Positions 30,345-39,341 of a DNA stretch of 64,000 nucleotides are shown piece by piece. The stretch's first letter is position 1. Every line of letters starts with the position of its first letter. The translations under genes and the position numbers were made by a program. The notes beneath the pieces were generated by a model. The model saw only the letters and a program-made list of their open reading frames with translations. It was not told the origin of the DNA and did not search any database. This stretch comes from Hymenobacter sp. UV11. Lineage in GTDB: Bacteria > Bacteroidota > Bacteroidia > Cytophagales > Hymenobacteraceae. The stretch lies in NCBI RefSeq assembly GCF_004684095.1, contig NZ_SRII01000005.1, positions 428,103 through 492,102 of the forward strand, given 5' to 3'.

Positions 30345-30929
30345 ATGCGCACTCCCGAAAACCACGAGCTGGCCGCTGACTTACAGCGCAACCTTCAGCT
30401 GATTATGCAGGAAAACGACCACCTCACGCAGCAGCTCAACTTTGAGCAGCTCGCGGCCGTGGTGCCGCTGCTGCAACAGGCCGAGCGGGTGTTTGTTGCC
30501 GGCGCGGGCCGCACCGGGCTGGCCCTCAAAGCCGCCGCCATGCGCCTGATGCACCTGGGCCTGACGGTGTTTGTGATGGGCGAAACCACTACCCCGGCTA
30601 TCCGCAAAGGCGACTTGCTGCTGGTGGGCTCGGGCTCGGGCACCACGAGCACCATTGTGAAAGCGGCCGAAAAAGCGCAGGCCGCCGGGGCAAAAGTGGT
30701 GGCTATTTCGACCACCACCGACTCGCCGCTGGCGGCGCTGGCTACGCTGGTAGTGGTGGTGCCCGCCGCCCAAAAGCAAGACCACGGCGGCAGCCTCTCG
30801 CAGCAGTACGCGGGCAGCCTGTTTGAGCAGTCGGTGCTGCTGCTCACCGATGCCCTCTTCCAGACCCTGTGGGCCCTCGACGGCACGCCGGCCGAAGAGC
30901 TGTGGAAGCGCCACGCCAACCTGGAATAA
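30345..30929 (+). CDS. hxlB: 6-phospho-3-hexuloisomerase
   Basis: The 194-residue SIS-domain enzyme isomerises 3-hexulose-6-phosphate to fructose-6-phosphate in the ribulose monophosphate pathway. Evidence is the SIS motif VFVAGAGRTGLALKAAAMRLMHLG, GDLLLVGSGSGTTSTIVKAAEKA and the C-terminal YAGSLFEQSVLLLTDALFQTLW, all as in HxlB/PHI proteins, plus its position directly before hxlA. It is cytoplasmic. The gene order is hxlB-hxlA, with a 91-bp spacer that contains a pair of palindromes. Confidence 0.9.
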   Translation: MRTPENHELAADLQRNLQLIMQENDHLTQQLNFEQLAAVVPLLQQAERVFVAGAGRTGLALKAAAMRLMHLGLTVFVMGETTTPAIRKGDLLLVGSGSGTTSTIVKAAEKAQAAGAKVVAISTTTDSPLAALATLVVVVPAAQKQDHGGSLSQQYAGSLFEQSVLLLTDALFQTLWALDGTPAEELWKRHANLE

Positions 30930-30933
30930 GCAT

Positions 30934-30996
30934 GTAAAACGGAGTGGCACTCCGTTTCCTACCCCCTACGCGAAACGGAGTGCCACTCCGTTTTAC
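30934..30996. repeat. Paired palindromes between hxlB and hxlA
   Basis: Two 24-bp segments, 30934-30957 and 30973-30996, are perfect reverse complements. Each is itself a palindrome, AAACGGAGTG-G-CACTCCGTTT. The spacer can therefore fold as two small hairpins or one long one. Confidence 0.92.
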
Positions 30997-31020
30997 ACTT
31001 ACTTACAGAACCTCCATCAC

Positions 31021-31653
31021 ATGGCTAAGTTACAAGTTGCAATCGACCTACTGAGCACAAAGGAAGCCCTCGAACTGGCGGCCAAAGTGGCTCCTTACGT
31101 AGACATTATCGAGCTGGGCACCCCGCTCATCAAGAGTGAAGGCCTGGCCGTGATTAAGGCCATGAAGGCCGCGCACCCCGACAAGCTGGTGTTTGCCGAT
31201 TTCAAGACCGCCGACACTGGCGAGCTGGAAGCTGGCATGGCTTTCGGCGCGGGTGCTGACCTGGTTACCATTCTGGGCTCGGTAGATGACGCTACCGTAA
31301 TCGGGGCCGTGAAGGCCGCCAAGGAGCACGGCAAGGGCGTGGTAGTAGACACCATCGGCGTGAAGGACCGCGTGAAGCGCGCCCAGGAAGTGAGCAAGCT
31401 CGGCGTTGAGTTTGTGGAGCTGCACGCCGGCCTCGACGAGCAGGCCCAGCCCGGCTACTCCATCCAGGTGCTCATCGACGAGGCCAAGCGCGCCGGCGTA
31501 CCCGTGTCCATCGCGGGCGGCGTAAATATTGACACCATTGCCGCCGTGAAGGCTGCCGGCGTGGCCGTAGCCGTAGCCGGTGGTGCCATCTACGGCGCCA
31601 AAGACCCCGCCGCAGCCGCCAAGGCCCTGCGCGAGGCGCTCGACGCCGCGTAG
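31021..31653 (+). CDS. hxlA: 3-hexulose-6-phosphate synthase
   Basis: The 210-residue TIM-barrel enzyme of the orotidine decarboxylase superfamily fixes formaldehyde onto ribulose-5-phosphate. Motifs include LQVAIDLLSTKEALELA, IIELGTPLIKSEG, LVFADFKTADTGELEA (the D-x-K-x-x-D active-site cluster) and VSIAGGVNIDTIAAVKAAGV. With hxlB it forms the formaldehyde-fixing part of the RuMP cycle, used for detoxification or pentose supply. The ATG at 31021 is chosen; the longer frame runs through the upstream palindromes. Confidence 0.92.
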   Translation: MAKLQVAIDLLSTKEALELAAKVAPYVDIIELGTPLIKSEGLAVIKAMKAAHPDKLVFADFKTADTGELEAGMAFGAGADLVTILGSVDDATVIGAVKAAKEHGKGVVVDTIGVKDRVKRAQEVSKLGVEFVELHAGLDEQAQPGYSIQVLIDEAKRAGVPVSIAGGVNIDTIAAVKAAGVAVAVAGGAIYGAKDPAAAAKALREALDAA

Positions 31654-31675
31654 GCTGCTGCTACCGCACAAATTC

Positions 31676-31710
31676 AAAAGAGGCCCTGGCAAGTTGCCAG
31701 GGCCTCTTTT
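31676..31710. terminator. Terminator after hxlA
   Basis: A perfect 17-bp stem (31676-31692 with 31694-31710) has A4/T4 ends and a one-base loop. Confidence 0.9.
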
Positions 31711-31781
31711 CGTACCTTGCTTTTTCATCAACTCCCGCAGCTGCCCGGCCAAAGCTGCCGCCGGCAATGCTCCCAGCAGCC

Positions 31782-32123
31782 ATGTTCCCCCCCTACCAAC
31801 AAGATTTTTTAGCCCAACTCGACTTTACCCTACCCCCGGCTTACCTGGCCTATTTGTTTGCGTCGGAAAGCACCTATCAATTTGGTAGGGCTTACCTCAT
31901 TGAGGCCGACGAGCTGCTGCAATTCAACGCCGACCACGACGCCGCCGAGTTTTATCCGGGCTATTTTCTGATTGGTGCCCATGAGGGGGAAGCCTTTGCT
32001 ATGGAGAAGGCTACCGGGCGCTTTGTTGAAACCCCACTCATCGGCCACGACGAGGAAACTCCCATCATCCTGGGCCTCACGTGGCCCGAGTTTCTGGAGT
32101 ATTTGCAAGCTGAATATTCCTAG
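31782..32123 (+). CDS. SMI1/KNR4 (SUKH) family protein
   Basis: The 113-residue protein has the SUKH pattern: LPPAYLAYLFASES, YLIEADELLQFNADHD, PGYFLIGAHEGEAFAMEKATGRF and a C-terminal TWPEFLEYLQAEY. SUKH proteins often serve as immunity proteins for polymorphic toxins, but stand-alone members are also common. No toxin is adjacent here; the nearest toxin-like gene is the CdiA-CT-like gene far upstream. ATG 31767 is an alternative start five codons earlier. Confidence 0.72.
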   Translation: MFPPYQQDFLAQLDFTLPPAYLAYLFASESTYQFGRAYLIEADELLQFNADHDAAEFYPGYFLIGAHEGEAFAMEKATGRFVETPLIGHDEETPIILGLTWPEFLEYLQAEYS

Positions 32124-32200
32124 CCTCCTACCCCCCTGGCCACGGCCAACCCCGCCGGGGCGTTGTGGTGCGCGGCGGGCAGCAGCGTGGCAGCAGGTAG

Positions 32201-32208
32201 TACCTTTG
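32201..32208 (+). promoter_or_regulatory. -7 box of icmF
   Basis: TACCTTTG matches TAnnTTTG, 75 bases upstream of the icmF ATG. Confidence 0.45.
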
Positions 32209-32283
32209 AATACGTAAAAACACTTCATTCGGGGCCAGCGCTGGTCCGTATTGAAGTGAAACCTCGCCCTACTTCCCTACCCC

Positions 32284-35200
32284 ATGCATCCCGCCCCAAC
32301 TGCCCCGTACAAACCGAAAAACCACGTTCGTATCGTCACCGCCGCCGCGCTGTTCGACGGCCACGACGCGGCCATCAACATCATGCGCCGCATCATTCAG
32401 AGCAGCGGCGCTGAGGTGATTCACCTGGGTCACAACCGCTCGGTGCAGGAAATCGTGGACTGCGCCATTCAGGAAGATGCCCAGGCCATTGCCATCACCA
32501 GCTACCAGGGCGGGCACAACGAGTACTTCAAGTACATGCACGACCTCTTGAAGGAGCGCGGCGCGGGCCACATCAAGCTTTTCGGCGGGGGCGGCGGCGT
32601 CATTCTGCCCACCGAGATTGCCGACCTCATGGACTACGGCATCACCCGCATCTACTCGCCCGATGATGGCCGCGCGATGGGCCTGCAGGGCATGATTAAC
32701 AACCTATTAGAGCAAGCCGACTTCCCCACCGGCCAAAATCTGAACGGCGAGGCTGGCCACGTGAAGGAAAAGGACGCCCGCAGCATCGGCCGCCTGATTT
32801 CGGCGGCGGAAAACTTCCCCGAGGAGTTTGAGCGGGTGAAGTCGCAGTTGGGGCTGGCGACGTTGGCCGGTCCGACGGCGCAGCCGGCCGACCGGTTGCC
32901 GTTGAACGGTGACGTTGAGACGGCGGCCCAGGCGGCGCTGACGACAACCGGTCGGCCGGCTGCGCCGTCGGACCGGAGCAACGCCCCTATTCTCGGCATT
33001 ACCGGCACGGGCGGCGCGGGCAAGTCCTCGCTGGTGGATGAGCTGGTGCGGCGCTTCTTAATGGACTTTACGGACAAGACCATCGCCATCATTTCCGTAG
33101 ACCCCAGCAAGCGCAAAACGGGCGGCGCGCTGCTCGGCGACCGGATTCGGATGAATGCCATTAACTCGCCGCGGGTGTATATGCGCAGCCTGGCCACGCG
33201 CCAGAGCAACCTGGCCTTGAGCAAGTACGTGCAGGATGCGGTGGACGTGGTGAAGGCCGCCAACTACGACCTCATCATTTTGGAAACCAGCGGTATCGGG
33301 CAGTCCGACACCGAGATTATCGAACACTCCGACGCCAGCCTCTACGTGATGACGCCCGAGTACGGCGCGGCCACGCAGCTGGAGAAAATCGACATGCTCG
33401 ATTTTGCCGACGTCATTGCCCTCAATAAGTTCGACAAGCGTGGGGCGCTGGATGCCCTGCGCGACGTGCGCAAGCAGTACCAGCGCAACCACGGCCTATG
33501 GGACACGCCCACCGACCAGATGCCCGTTTTCGGCACCATTGCCTCGCAGTTCAACGACCCCGGCATGAACCGCCTGTACCGGGCGGTGCTGAAGATGCTG
33601 GAAACCAAGACGGGCGCCACGTTCAACTCGCATCTGGAAACCAGCACGTCGGACTCGGAGAAGATTTACATCATCCCGCCGCACCGCACGCGCTACCTCT
33701 CCGAAATTGCCGAAAGCAACCGCGCCTACGACCAGCGCGTGCGCGAGCAGGCCCACATTGCCGAAGTAGCCGGCGCCTTCGCCAAGCTCGAAGAGCACTA
33801 CCGCGCCGATAAAACCAGCCCGGCCGGCACCGTGGAGGAGTTCAGCAAGAACAAGCAAACCCAGCTGCGCCGCCTCGATGCCGACAGCCAGGCCATTCTG
33901 GAAAACTGGGAAGCCACGCTGCAAAACTACCGCAACCCCGAGTACGTGTACGCGGTGCGCGGCAAAGAAATTCGGGTCAAGACGCACACTAAGTCGCTTT
34001 CTGGCAATGCGATACCCAAGATTGCCGTGCCGCGCTACACCGGCTGGGGCGACCGCTTGCGCTGGGCCATGCAGGAGAATTTCCCCGGCGAGTTTCCCTA
34101 CACGGCGGGCGTGTTTCCCTTCAAGCGCGAGGGCGAAGACCCCACCCGCATGTTTGCCGGCGAGGGGGGGCCGGAGCGCACCAACCGCCGCTTCCACTAC
34201 GTGAGCATGGGCCTGCCGGCCAAGCGCCTGAGCACGGCCTTCGACTCGGTGACGCTGTATGGCGAAGACCCCGACCACCGGCCCGACATCTACGGCAAAA
34301 TCGGCAACGCGGGCGTGAGTATCGCCTGCCTTGACGACGCCAAGAAGCTCTACTCAGGCTTCAACCTGGCCAACCCCAGCACATCGGTTTCAATGACGAT
34401 AAACGGCCCGGCGGCCACGCTGGCGGCGTTTTTCATGAATGCCGCCATCGACCAGCAGTGCGAGCTCTACATTCAGGAAAACGGCCTGGAAGCGGAAACT
34501 GACGCCAAAATCGACGCCATCTACGCGGCCATCGGTCAGCCCCGCCCTCGCTACCAGGGCGAGCTACCGGCCGGCAACGACGGCCTGGGCCTGCGCCTGC
34601 TCGGCGTGACTGGCGACCAGGTCCTACCCCCCGACGTGTACGCAACCATCAAGGCGCGCACGCTGACGCAGGTGCGCGGCACCGTGCAGGCTGACATTCT
34701 CAAGGAAGACCAGGCGCAGAATACCTGCATCTTCAGCACCGAGTTTGCCCTGCGCCTGATGGGCGACGTGCAGGAATATTTCATCACGGAGAAGGTGCGC
34801 AACTTCTACTCCGTCAGCATTTCGGGCTACCACATTGCCGAGGCCGGGGCCAACCCCATCACTCAGCTGGCCCTCACGCTGAGCAACGGCTTCACGTTTG
34901 TGGAATACTACGTGAGCCGGGGCATGAGCGTGAACGACTTCGCGCCGAACCTGAGCTTCTTCTTCTCCAACGGCATCGACCCCGAGTACGCCGTGATTGG
35001 GCGGGTAGCGCGCCGCATCTGGGCCAAAGCCATGAAGCTGAAGTACGGCGCCGACGCCCGCAGCCAGATGCTGAAGTACCACATCCAGACCTCGGGCCGC
35101 AGCCTGCACGCCCAGGAAATCGACTTCAACGACATCCGCACCACGCTGCAGGCGCTGTACGCCATCTACGACAACTGCAACTCACTGCATACCAATGCCT

Positions 35201-35775
35201 ACGACGAGGCCATCACTACCCCCACCGAGGAGAGCGTAAGACGCGCCATGGCCATTCAGCTCATCATCAACCGCGAGCTGGGGCTGGCCAAAAACGAAAA
35301 CCCGCTGCAAGGCTCCTTCATCATCGAGGAGCTGACTGAGCTGGTGGAAGAGGCGGTGCTGCTCGAATTTGACCGCATCACGGAGCGCGGCGGCGTGCTC
35401 GGGGCCATGGAAACCATGTACCAGCGCGGTAAAATTCAGGAGGAAAGCATGCACTACGAGATGCTGAAGCACACGGGCGAGTACCCCATAATAGGAGTAA
35501 ATACCTTCCTCTCGTCCACGGGCTCGCCCACGGTGGTACCGGCCGAGGTCATCCGCGCCACGGAGGAGGAAAAGCAGTACCAAATCGACATGCTCACCCT
35601 GCTGCACCAGCGCAACGCCACCGAAACGCCGGCACGCCTCAAGCAGCTCCAGCAAGTGGCTGTGGCCAACGGCAACCTATTTGACGAGCTGATGGAAACG
35701 GTGAAATTCTGCTCGCTCGGGCAGATTACGAACGCGCTGTTTGAGGTGGGTGGGCAGTACCGACGCAATATGTAA
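32284..35775 (+). CDS. icmF: Fused isobutyryl-CoA mutase (acyl-CoA mutase with G-protein chaperone)
   Basis: The 1163-residue protein fuses three modules. Residues about 13-145 are the cobalamin-binding domain, with D25-G-H27-D-A-A30 where methylmalonyl-CoA mutases usually have D-x-H-x-x-G; I believe Ala here is usual for IcmF. Residues about 236-500 are the MeaI-type GTPase (P-loop [16 protein letters not shown], then [20 protein letters not shown]). Residues about 560-1163 are the substrate-binding mutase barrel. It interconverts isobutyryl- and n-butyryl-CoA (or similar acyl-CoAs) using adenosylcobalamin. The linker at residues 195-231 is encoded by a perfect inverted repeat. The final 247 bp recur downstream. 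Confidence 0.93.
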   Translation: MHPAPTAPYKPKNHVRIVTAAALFDGHDAAINIMRRIIQSSGAEVIHLGHNRSVQEIVDCAIQEDAQAIAITSYQGGHNEYFKYMHDLLKERGAGHIKLFGGGGGVILPTEIADLMDYGITRIYSPDDGRAMGLQGMINNLLEQADFPTGQNLNGEAGHVKEKDARSIGRLISAAENFPEEFERVKSQLGLATLAGPTAQPADRLPLNGDVETAAQAALTTTGRPAAPSDRSNAPILGITGTGGAGKSSLVDELVRRFLMDFTDKTIAIISVDPSKRKTGGALLGDRIRMNAINSPRVYMRSLATRQSNLALSKYVQDAVDVVKAANYDLIILETSGIGQSDTEIIEHSDASLYVMTPEYGAATQLEKIDMLDFADVIALNKFDKRGALDALRDVRKQYQRNHGLWDTPTDQMPVFGTIASQFNDPGMNRLYRAVLKMLETKTGATFNSHLETSTSDSEKIYIIPPHRTRYLSEIAESNRAYDQRVREQAHIAEVAGAFAKLEEHYRADKTSPAGTVEEFSKNKQTQLRRLDADSQAILENWEATLQNYRNPEYVYAVRGKEIRVKTHTKSLSGNAIPKIAVPRYTGWGDRLRWAMQENFPGEFPYTAGVFPFKREGEDPTRMFAGEGGPERTNRRFHYVSMGLPAKRLSTAFDSVTLYGEDPDHRPDIYGKIGNAGVSIACLDDAKKLYSGFNLANPSTSVSMTINGPAATLAAFFMNAAIDQQCELYIQENGLEAETDAKIDAIYAAIGQPRPRYQGELPAGNDGLGLRLLGVTGDQVLPPDVYATIKARTLTQVRGTVQADILKEDQAQNTCIFSTEFALRLMGDVQEYFITEKVRNFYSVSISGYHIAEAGANPITQLALTLSNGFTFVEYYVSRGMSVNDFAPNLSFFFSNGIDPEYAVIGRVARRIWAKAMKLKYGADARSQMLKYHIQTSGRSLHAQEIDFNDIRTTLQALYAIYDNCNSLHTNAYDEAITTPTEESVRRAMAIQLIINRELGLAKNENPLQGSFIIEELTELVEEAVLLEFDRITERGGVLGAMETMYQRGKIQEESMHYEMLKHTGEYPIIGVNTFLSSTGSPTVVPAEVIRATEEEKQYQIDMLTLLHQRNATETPARLKQLQQVAVANGNLFDELMETVKFCSLGQITNALFEVGGQYRRNM
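32867..32976. repeat. Perfect 32-bp inverted repeat inside icmF
   Basis: The arm 32867-32898 (CCGGTCCGACGGCGCAGCCG...) and arm 32945-32976 are exact reverse complements separated by 46 nt. It encodes the Ala/Pro/Thr-rich linker between the B12 and G domains while keeping the frame open. Confidence 0.93.
35529..35775 (+). repeat. Direct repeat, upstream copy (icmF 3' end)
   Basis: These 247 bases, the end of the intact icmF, recur at 36431-36677 at an offset of 902 with no gaps and about 21 mismatches by my count (roughly 91% identity). Confidence 0.95.
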
Positions 35776-35784
35776 CTTGCGGCT

Positions 35785-36408
35785 ATGGCTTACACCGATT
35801 TTACCGTCTTTGATTTACGACAGCAGTTCGACATCCATTTTCGGGCAGAAGACCTTTTTCCGGAAGTAGCGTCGATTGAGCCGAGCCAGTGGTTGCAACA
35901 GTCGCTTAGAATCGGGCAGGAAGTGGGCTTTAATAGTGAAAAATCACGTTCGGAGCGCTTGGTAACACCCGTGTTGCTGGAGTTGTGCGAGCGCAACAAA
36001 CGGGCTTTTTCCATCTATTCGGGGATGAACCTCGATATTGACCCCGCCCACGGCTTGCGTGGCGAGTGCGATTTCATCTGCTCCTTTAGTCGCATCCAGG
36101 ATTTCATTACCGCCCCGATTTTTTGTATTGCCGAGGCAAAAAAGCAAGACCTGGAACAAGGGACTATTCAATGTTCAGCGCAACTAATCGGCGCCCGAAA
36201 GCTGAATGAGTTGGAAGGCAATGCCCCCACTACGCTCTATGGCTGCTCTACAACGGGCATAGAATGGCGCTTTCTTAAGTACGAGCATAATGAGATTGTG
36301 CTGGATAAAAAGCGTTACCTAATAAGCGAATTAGCCTTATTGCTTGGCGTATTACAGACAATTCTTGACCTTTCGAGCAAGCAGTTGGCAACATTCCCGA
36401 GCTACTAA
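35785..36408 (+). CDS. PD-(D/E)XK nuclease-like protein between duplicated icmF ends
   Basis: The 207-residue protein resembles uncharacterised restriction-endonuclease-fold proteins: a helix with SEKSRSERLVTPVLLELCER (E57), then RGECDFICSF (E94, D96), then PIFCIAEAKKQDLEQG (E117-A-K119) and QCSAQLIGARKLNE, ending in YGCSTTGIEWRFLKYE. The E...D...ExK order fits a PD-(D/E)XK active site. It has no DNA-methyltransferase partner and no signal peptide. It starts 9 bases after the icmF stop and ends 22 bases before the second copy of the icmF 3' end, so it appears to be cargo of the duplication. Base composition is visibly less GC-rich than icmF. The function is unknown. Confidence 0.6.
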   Translation: MAYTDFTVFDLRQQFDIHFRAEDLFPEVASIEPSQWLQQSLRIGQEVGFNSEKSRSERLVTPVLLELCERNKRAFSIYSGMNLDIDPAHGLRGECDFICSFSRIQDFITAPIFCIAEAKKQDLEQGTIQCSAQLIGARKLNELEGNAPTTLYGCSTTGIEWRFLKYEHNEIVLDKKRYLISELALLLGVLQTILDLSSKQLATFPSY

Positions 36409-36430
36409 AAATGGTGCAAACTTGCTCATT

Positions 36431-36677
36431 CACGGTGGTGTCAGCCGAAGTCATCCGCACCACGGAGGAGGAAAAGCAGTACCAAATCGACATGCTCCAG
36501 CTGCTGCACCAACGCCACGCCACCGAAACGCCGGCACGCCTCAAGCAGCTCCAGCAAGTGGCCGTGGCCAACGGCAACCTGTTTGACGAGCTGATGGAAA
36601 TGGTGAAATTTTGCTCGCTCGGGCAGATTACGAACGCGCTGTTTGAGGTCGGCAGGCAATACCGGCGGAATATGTAG
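36431..36677 (+). pseudogene. Displaced duplicate of the icmF 3' end
   Basis: The frame reads [20 protein letters not shown] to the stop in the same frame and with the same length as the icmF C-terminus. It lacks the first 1080 residues and has no plausible role as a protein. The frame is uninterrupted and many differences are synonymous or conservative, so the copy either diverged recently or came from a related icmF allele. An in-frame ATG at 36411 would give an 88-residue product. Confidence 0.88.
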
Positions 36678-36734
36678 TACTGTAAAATCTGGCCATATTA
36701 TCACATAATATTCAGTTCAAGTAACAATCATCGT

Positions 36735-37580
36735 ATGAGGTTCTTTCTTAGCAAAGCCAAGGTATTAGATGAATTTGTAGGAGGCTTACAAAATCATTTC
36801 TACGATGATAAGGAAACGATTATTTTTGATTCAAACCTTTTTCATCGGTTCAAGAAGATACATCATTTATATAATACAATTGATGTAGAAAAAGAGCTCA
36901 ATAGACCTGACTACGCTCTTGCTATACTTTCCCCTGAATATTTGCAAGACGAATGGCTAAAAGCTGAACTTACTAGCTTGTTCATAATAGAGCAGTATAG
37001 ACAGTCTGCATTTGTAATACCTGTAATAGCAGATGGCGTATCCAACGAGCAAATACCAAGGTATATTAAGGATGCCAAATTAGAAGTAATTGACATTCGT
37101 GGTCAATCACTTCAAGACGGAGTTTTTAAAGTAGCTACCCATTTGTCCAGTTTAATACCAGATAGCAGAAAGGTATTTATAGGGCATGGTCGCTCACACG
37201 CTTGGGTAGGTCTTAGAGATTTACTTACGGATAGATTTCATTTACCATTCGGTGAATTCAATAGTGAACCTAGAGCTGGGTACAGCACAAAGGAGGTATT
37301 AGTTAAAATGCTGAATGAAGCAAAGTTTGCCTTTCTAGTAATGACCGCAGAAGATAGGCACGCAGACGAAAAATTACATGCTCGCGAAAATGTAATTCAT
37401 GAAATAGGTTTATTTCAGGGACATTTAAGTTTTGAAAAAGCCATTATTTTATACGAAGACGGGTGCGAAGAATTTAGCAACATAACTGGATTAACTCAAA
37501 TTCGATTTCCTACAGGAAATATAGAAGCAGTTTCTGAGAAAATATACAAAGTCTTGCAAAGAGAAGGCTTAGTTACTTAA
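36735..37580 (+). CDS. Double TIR-domain protein, candidate anti-phage effector
   Basis: The 281-residue protein has two TIR-type domains. Residues 1-140 have RFFLSKAK, LAILSPEYLQDEWLKAELTSL (E78 in the position of the TIR catalytic Glu) and AFVIPVIADG. Residues 146-278 match the PF10137-type TIR (CAP12/Pycsar TIR) with KVFIGHGRSHAWVGLRDLL, FLVMTAEDR, ARENVIHEIGLFQGHL (E223) and KAIILYEDG. Such domains cleave NAD+ in bacterial immunity. The gene is strikingly AT-rich against its GC-rich surroundings, indicating recent transfer. No cyclase, SAVED or STING partner is adjacent. It follows the nuclease-like cargo gene in the same direction. Confidence 0.8.
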   Translation: MRFFLSKAKVLDEFVGGLQNHFYDDKETIIFDSNLFHRFKKIHHLYNTIDVEKELNRPDYALAILSPEYLQDEWLKAELTSLFIIEQYRQSAFVIPVIADGVSNEQIPRYIKDAKLEVIDIRGQSLQDGVFKVATHLSSLIPDSRKVFIGHGRSHAWVGLRDLLTDRFHLPFGEFNSEPRAGYSTKEVLVKMLNEAKFAFLVMTAEDRHADEKLHARENVIHEIGLFQGHLSFEKAIILYEDGCEEFSNITGLTQIRFPTGNIEAVSEKIYKVLQREGLVT

Positions 37581-37635
37581 TGCTCAAACTGGCGCGAATT
37601 TTGGCGCAGCCGTAACTCGCGTCCCCCGTCCTCTC

Positions 37636-37669
37636 CACCCTGCCTTCCCAACCTCGGGAGGGCAGGGTG
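37636..37669 (+). terminator. Hairpin after the TIR gene
   Basis: CACCCTGCCTTCCC pairs with GGGAGGGCAGGGTG with one wobble. Only a short T-rich tail follows, so termination efficiency is uncertain. Confidence 0.5.
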
Positions 37670-37808
37670 TTATGCGTAACGGGGCTCCGCTACTCCAAGC
37701 CGCTGCAAGCTTCGGCAGCAGCTTTAGGTGCTTCCGGAGCTTGCAGCGGTAGTGCAGGGATTTGGCCGGGGTTAGAGCAGTTTCTAAGTTAGTGTACCCG
37801 CCGGGGTG

Positions 37809-37891
37809 TAGCGCGAACTTTGTAGTTCGCGTCCCCGCGCCGTTAAAGCAGTTCGAACGGCGCGGGGACGCGAACTACAAAGTTCGCGCTA
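37809..37891. repeat. REP-like hairpin, copy D (83-bp subtype)
   Basis: Near-identical to copy A over its full length, including the CCCCGCGCCGTTAAA inner segment. Confidence 0.9.
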
Positions 37892-37997
37892 CTGTACACC
37901 AGCTTGGAAACTGCGCTAGTACGTCAGTTAGCCAATCGGGCGGGAAAAGCGCCTTGCACAGCCCTTTCCCTCCCGATTGGTAGCCGGTTTCCGGCTG

Positions 37998-38972
<975 letters not shown>

Positions 38973-39341
38973 TATAAAAATATGGTTTGGGAAAAGGGGT
39001 GCGGCGCGGCCGCCCAGGCAAATATCAGTGGTGGGAGCTGACGCTGAAAAAGCGGCAGCCTTTGCCGCAGACCGAGTAATTGCCGGCGCAGGTCTTCCGC
39101 ATTAACAACGGCCTGCTCAACGGGGCAGTCAGGCCGTGGGGATAGTAGGCTAGGAGACGCTTGACGCGCAGAAGCTCGAAAATGAACTGGTGGCCATGCC
39201 TGCCTATATGCCACGCACCAGGGGTGCCAGAAGCTATTGCTGAAATACTGCTCGACCTGGCGCATTTGCGGGGTGAGTTAACGCGACAATCGCCAGCGCG
39301 TGAGCCGGGTGTTATAGCTTAGCATGTAGTTTCCTGATTTT
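38973..39341. other. Spacer with possible degraded coding remnant
   Basis: The 369-bp spacer has no intact gene. On the plus strand, pieces such as DAQKLENELVAMPAYMPRT (about 39157-39213) and, in another frame, PEAIAEILLDLAHLRGELTR (about 39227-39286) look protein-like and are separated by a frame change. This suggests a frameshifted remnant of an unrecognised gene. A 97-codon minus-strand frame here is not convincing. Confidence 0.3.

Larger units (their letters stand above)
37581..37997. other. 417-bp spacer of stacked palindromes
   Basis: In order it holds a terminator-like hairpin (37636-37669), a 12-bp stem CCGCTGCAAGCT/AGCTTGCAGCGG (37700-37749), repeat copy D (37809-37891) and a final GGGCGGGAAAAG/CCCTTTCCCTCCC-like hairpin (about 37932-37981). 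No gene is seen. It marks the right edge of the AT-rich acquired segment. Confidence 0.8.

Noticed and set aside
35785..36408. Nuclease-like gene considered as part of a restriction-modification system
   Set aside because: No methyltransferase or specificity subunit is adjacent; only an E...D...ExK pattern supports the nuclease idea.
36735..37580. TIR gene considered as CBASS, Pycsar or Thoeris component
   Set aside because: No cyclase, SAVED, STING or ThsA-type gene lies in the surrounding sequence, so no named system can be assigned.
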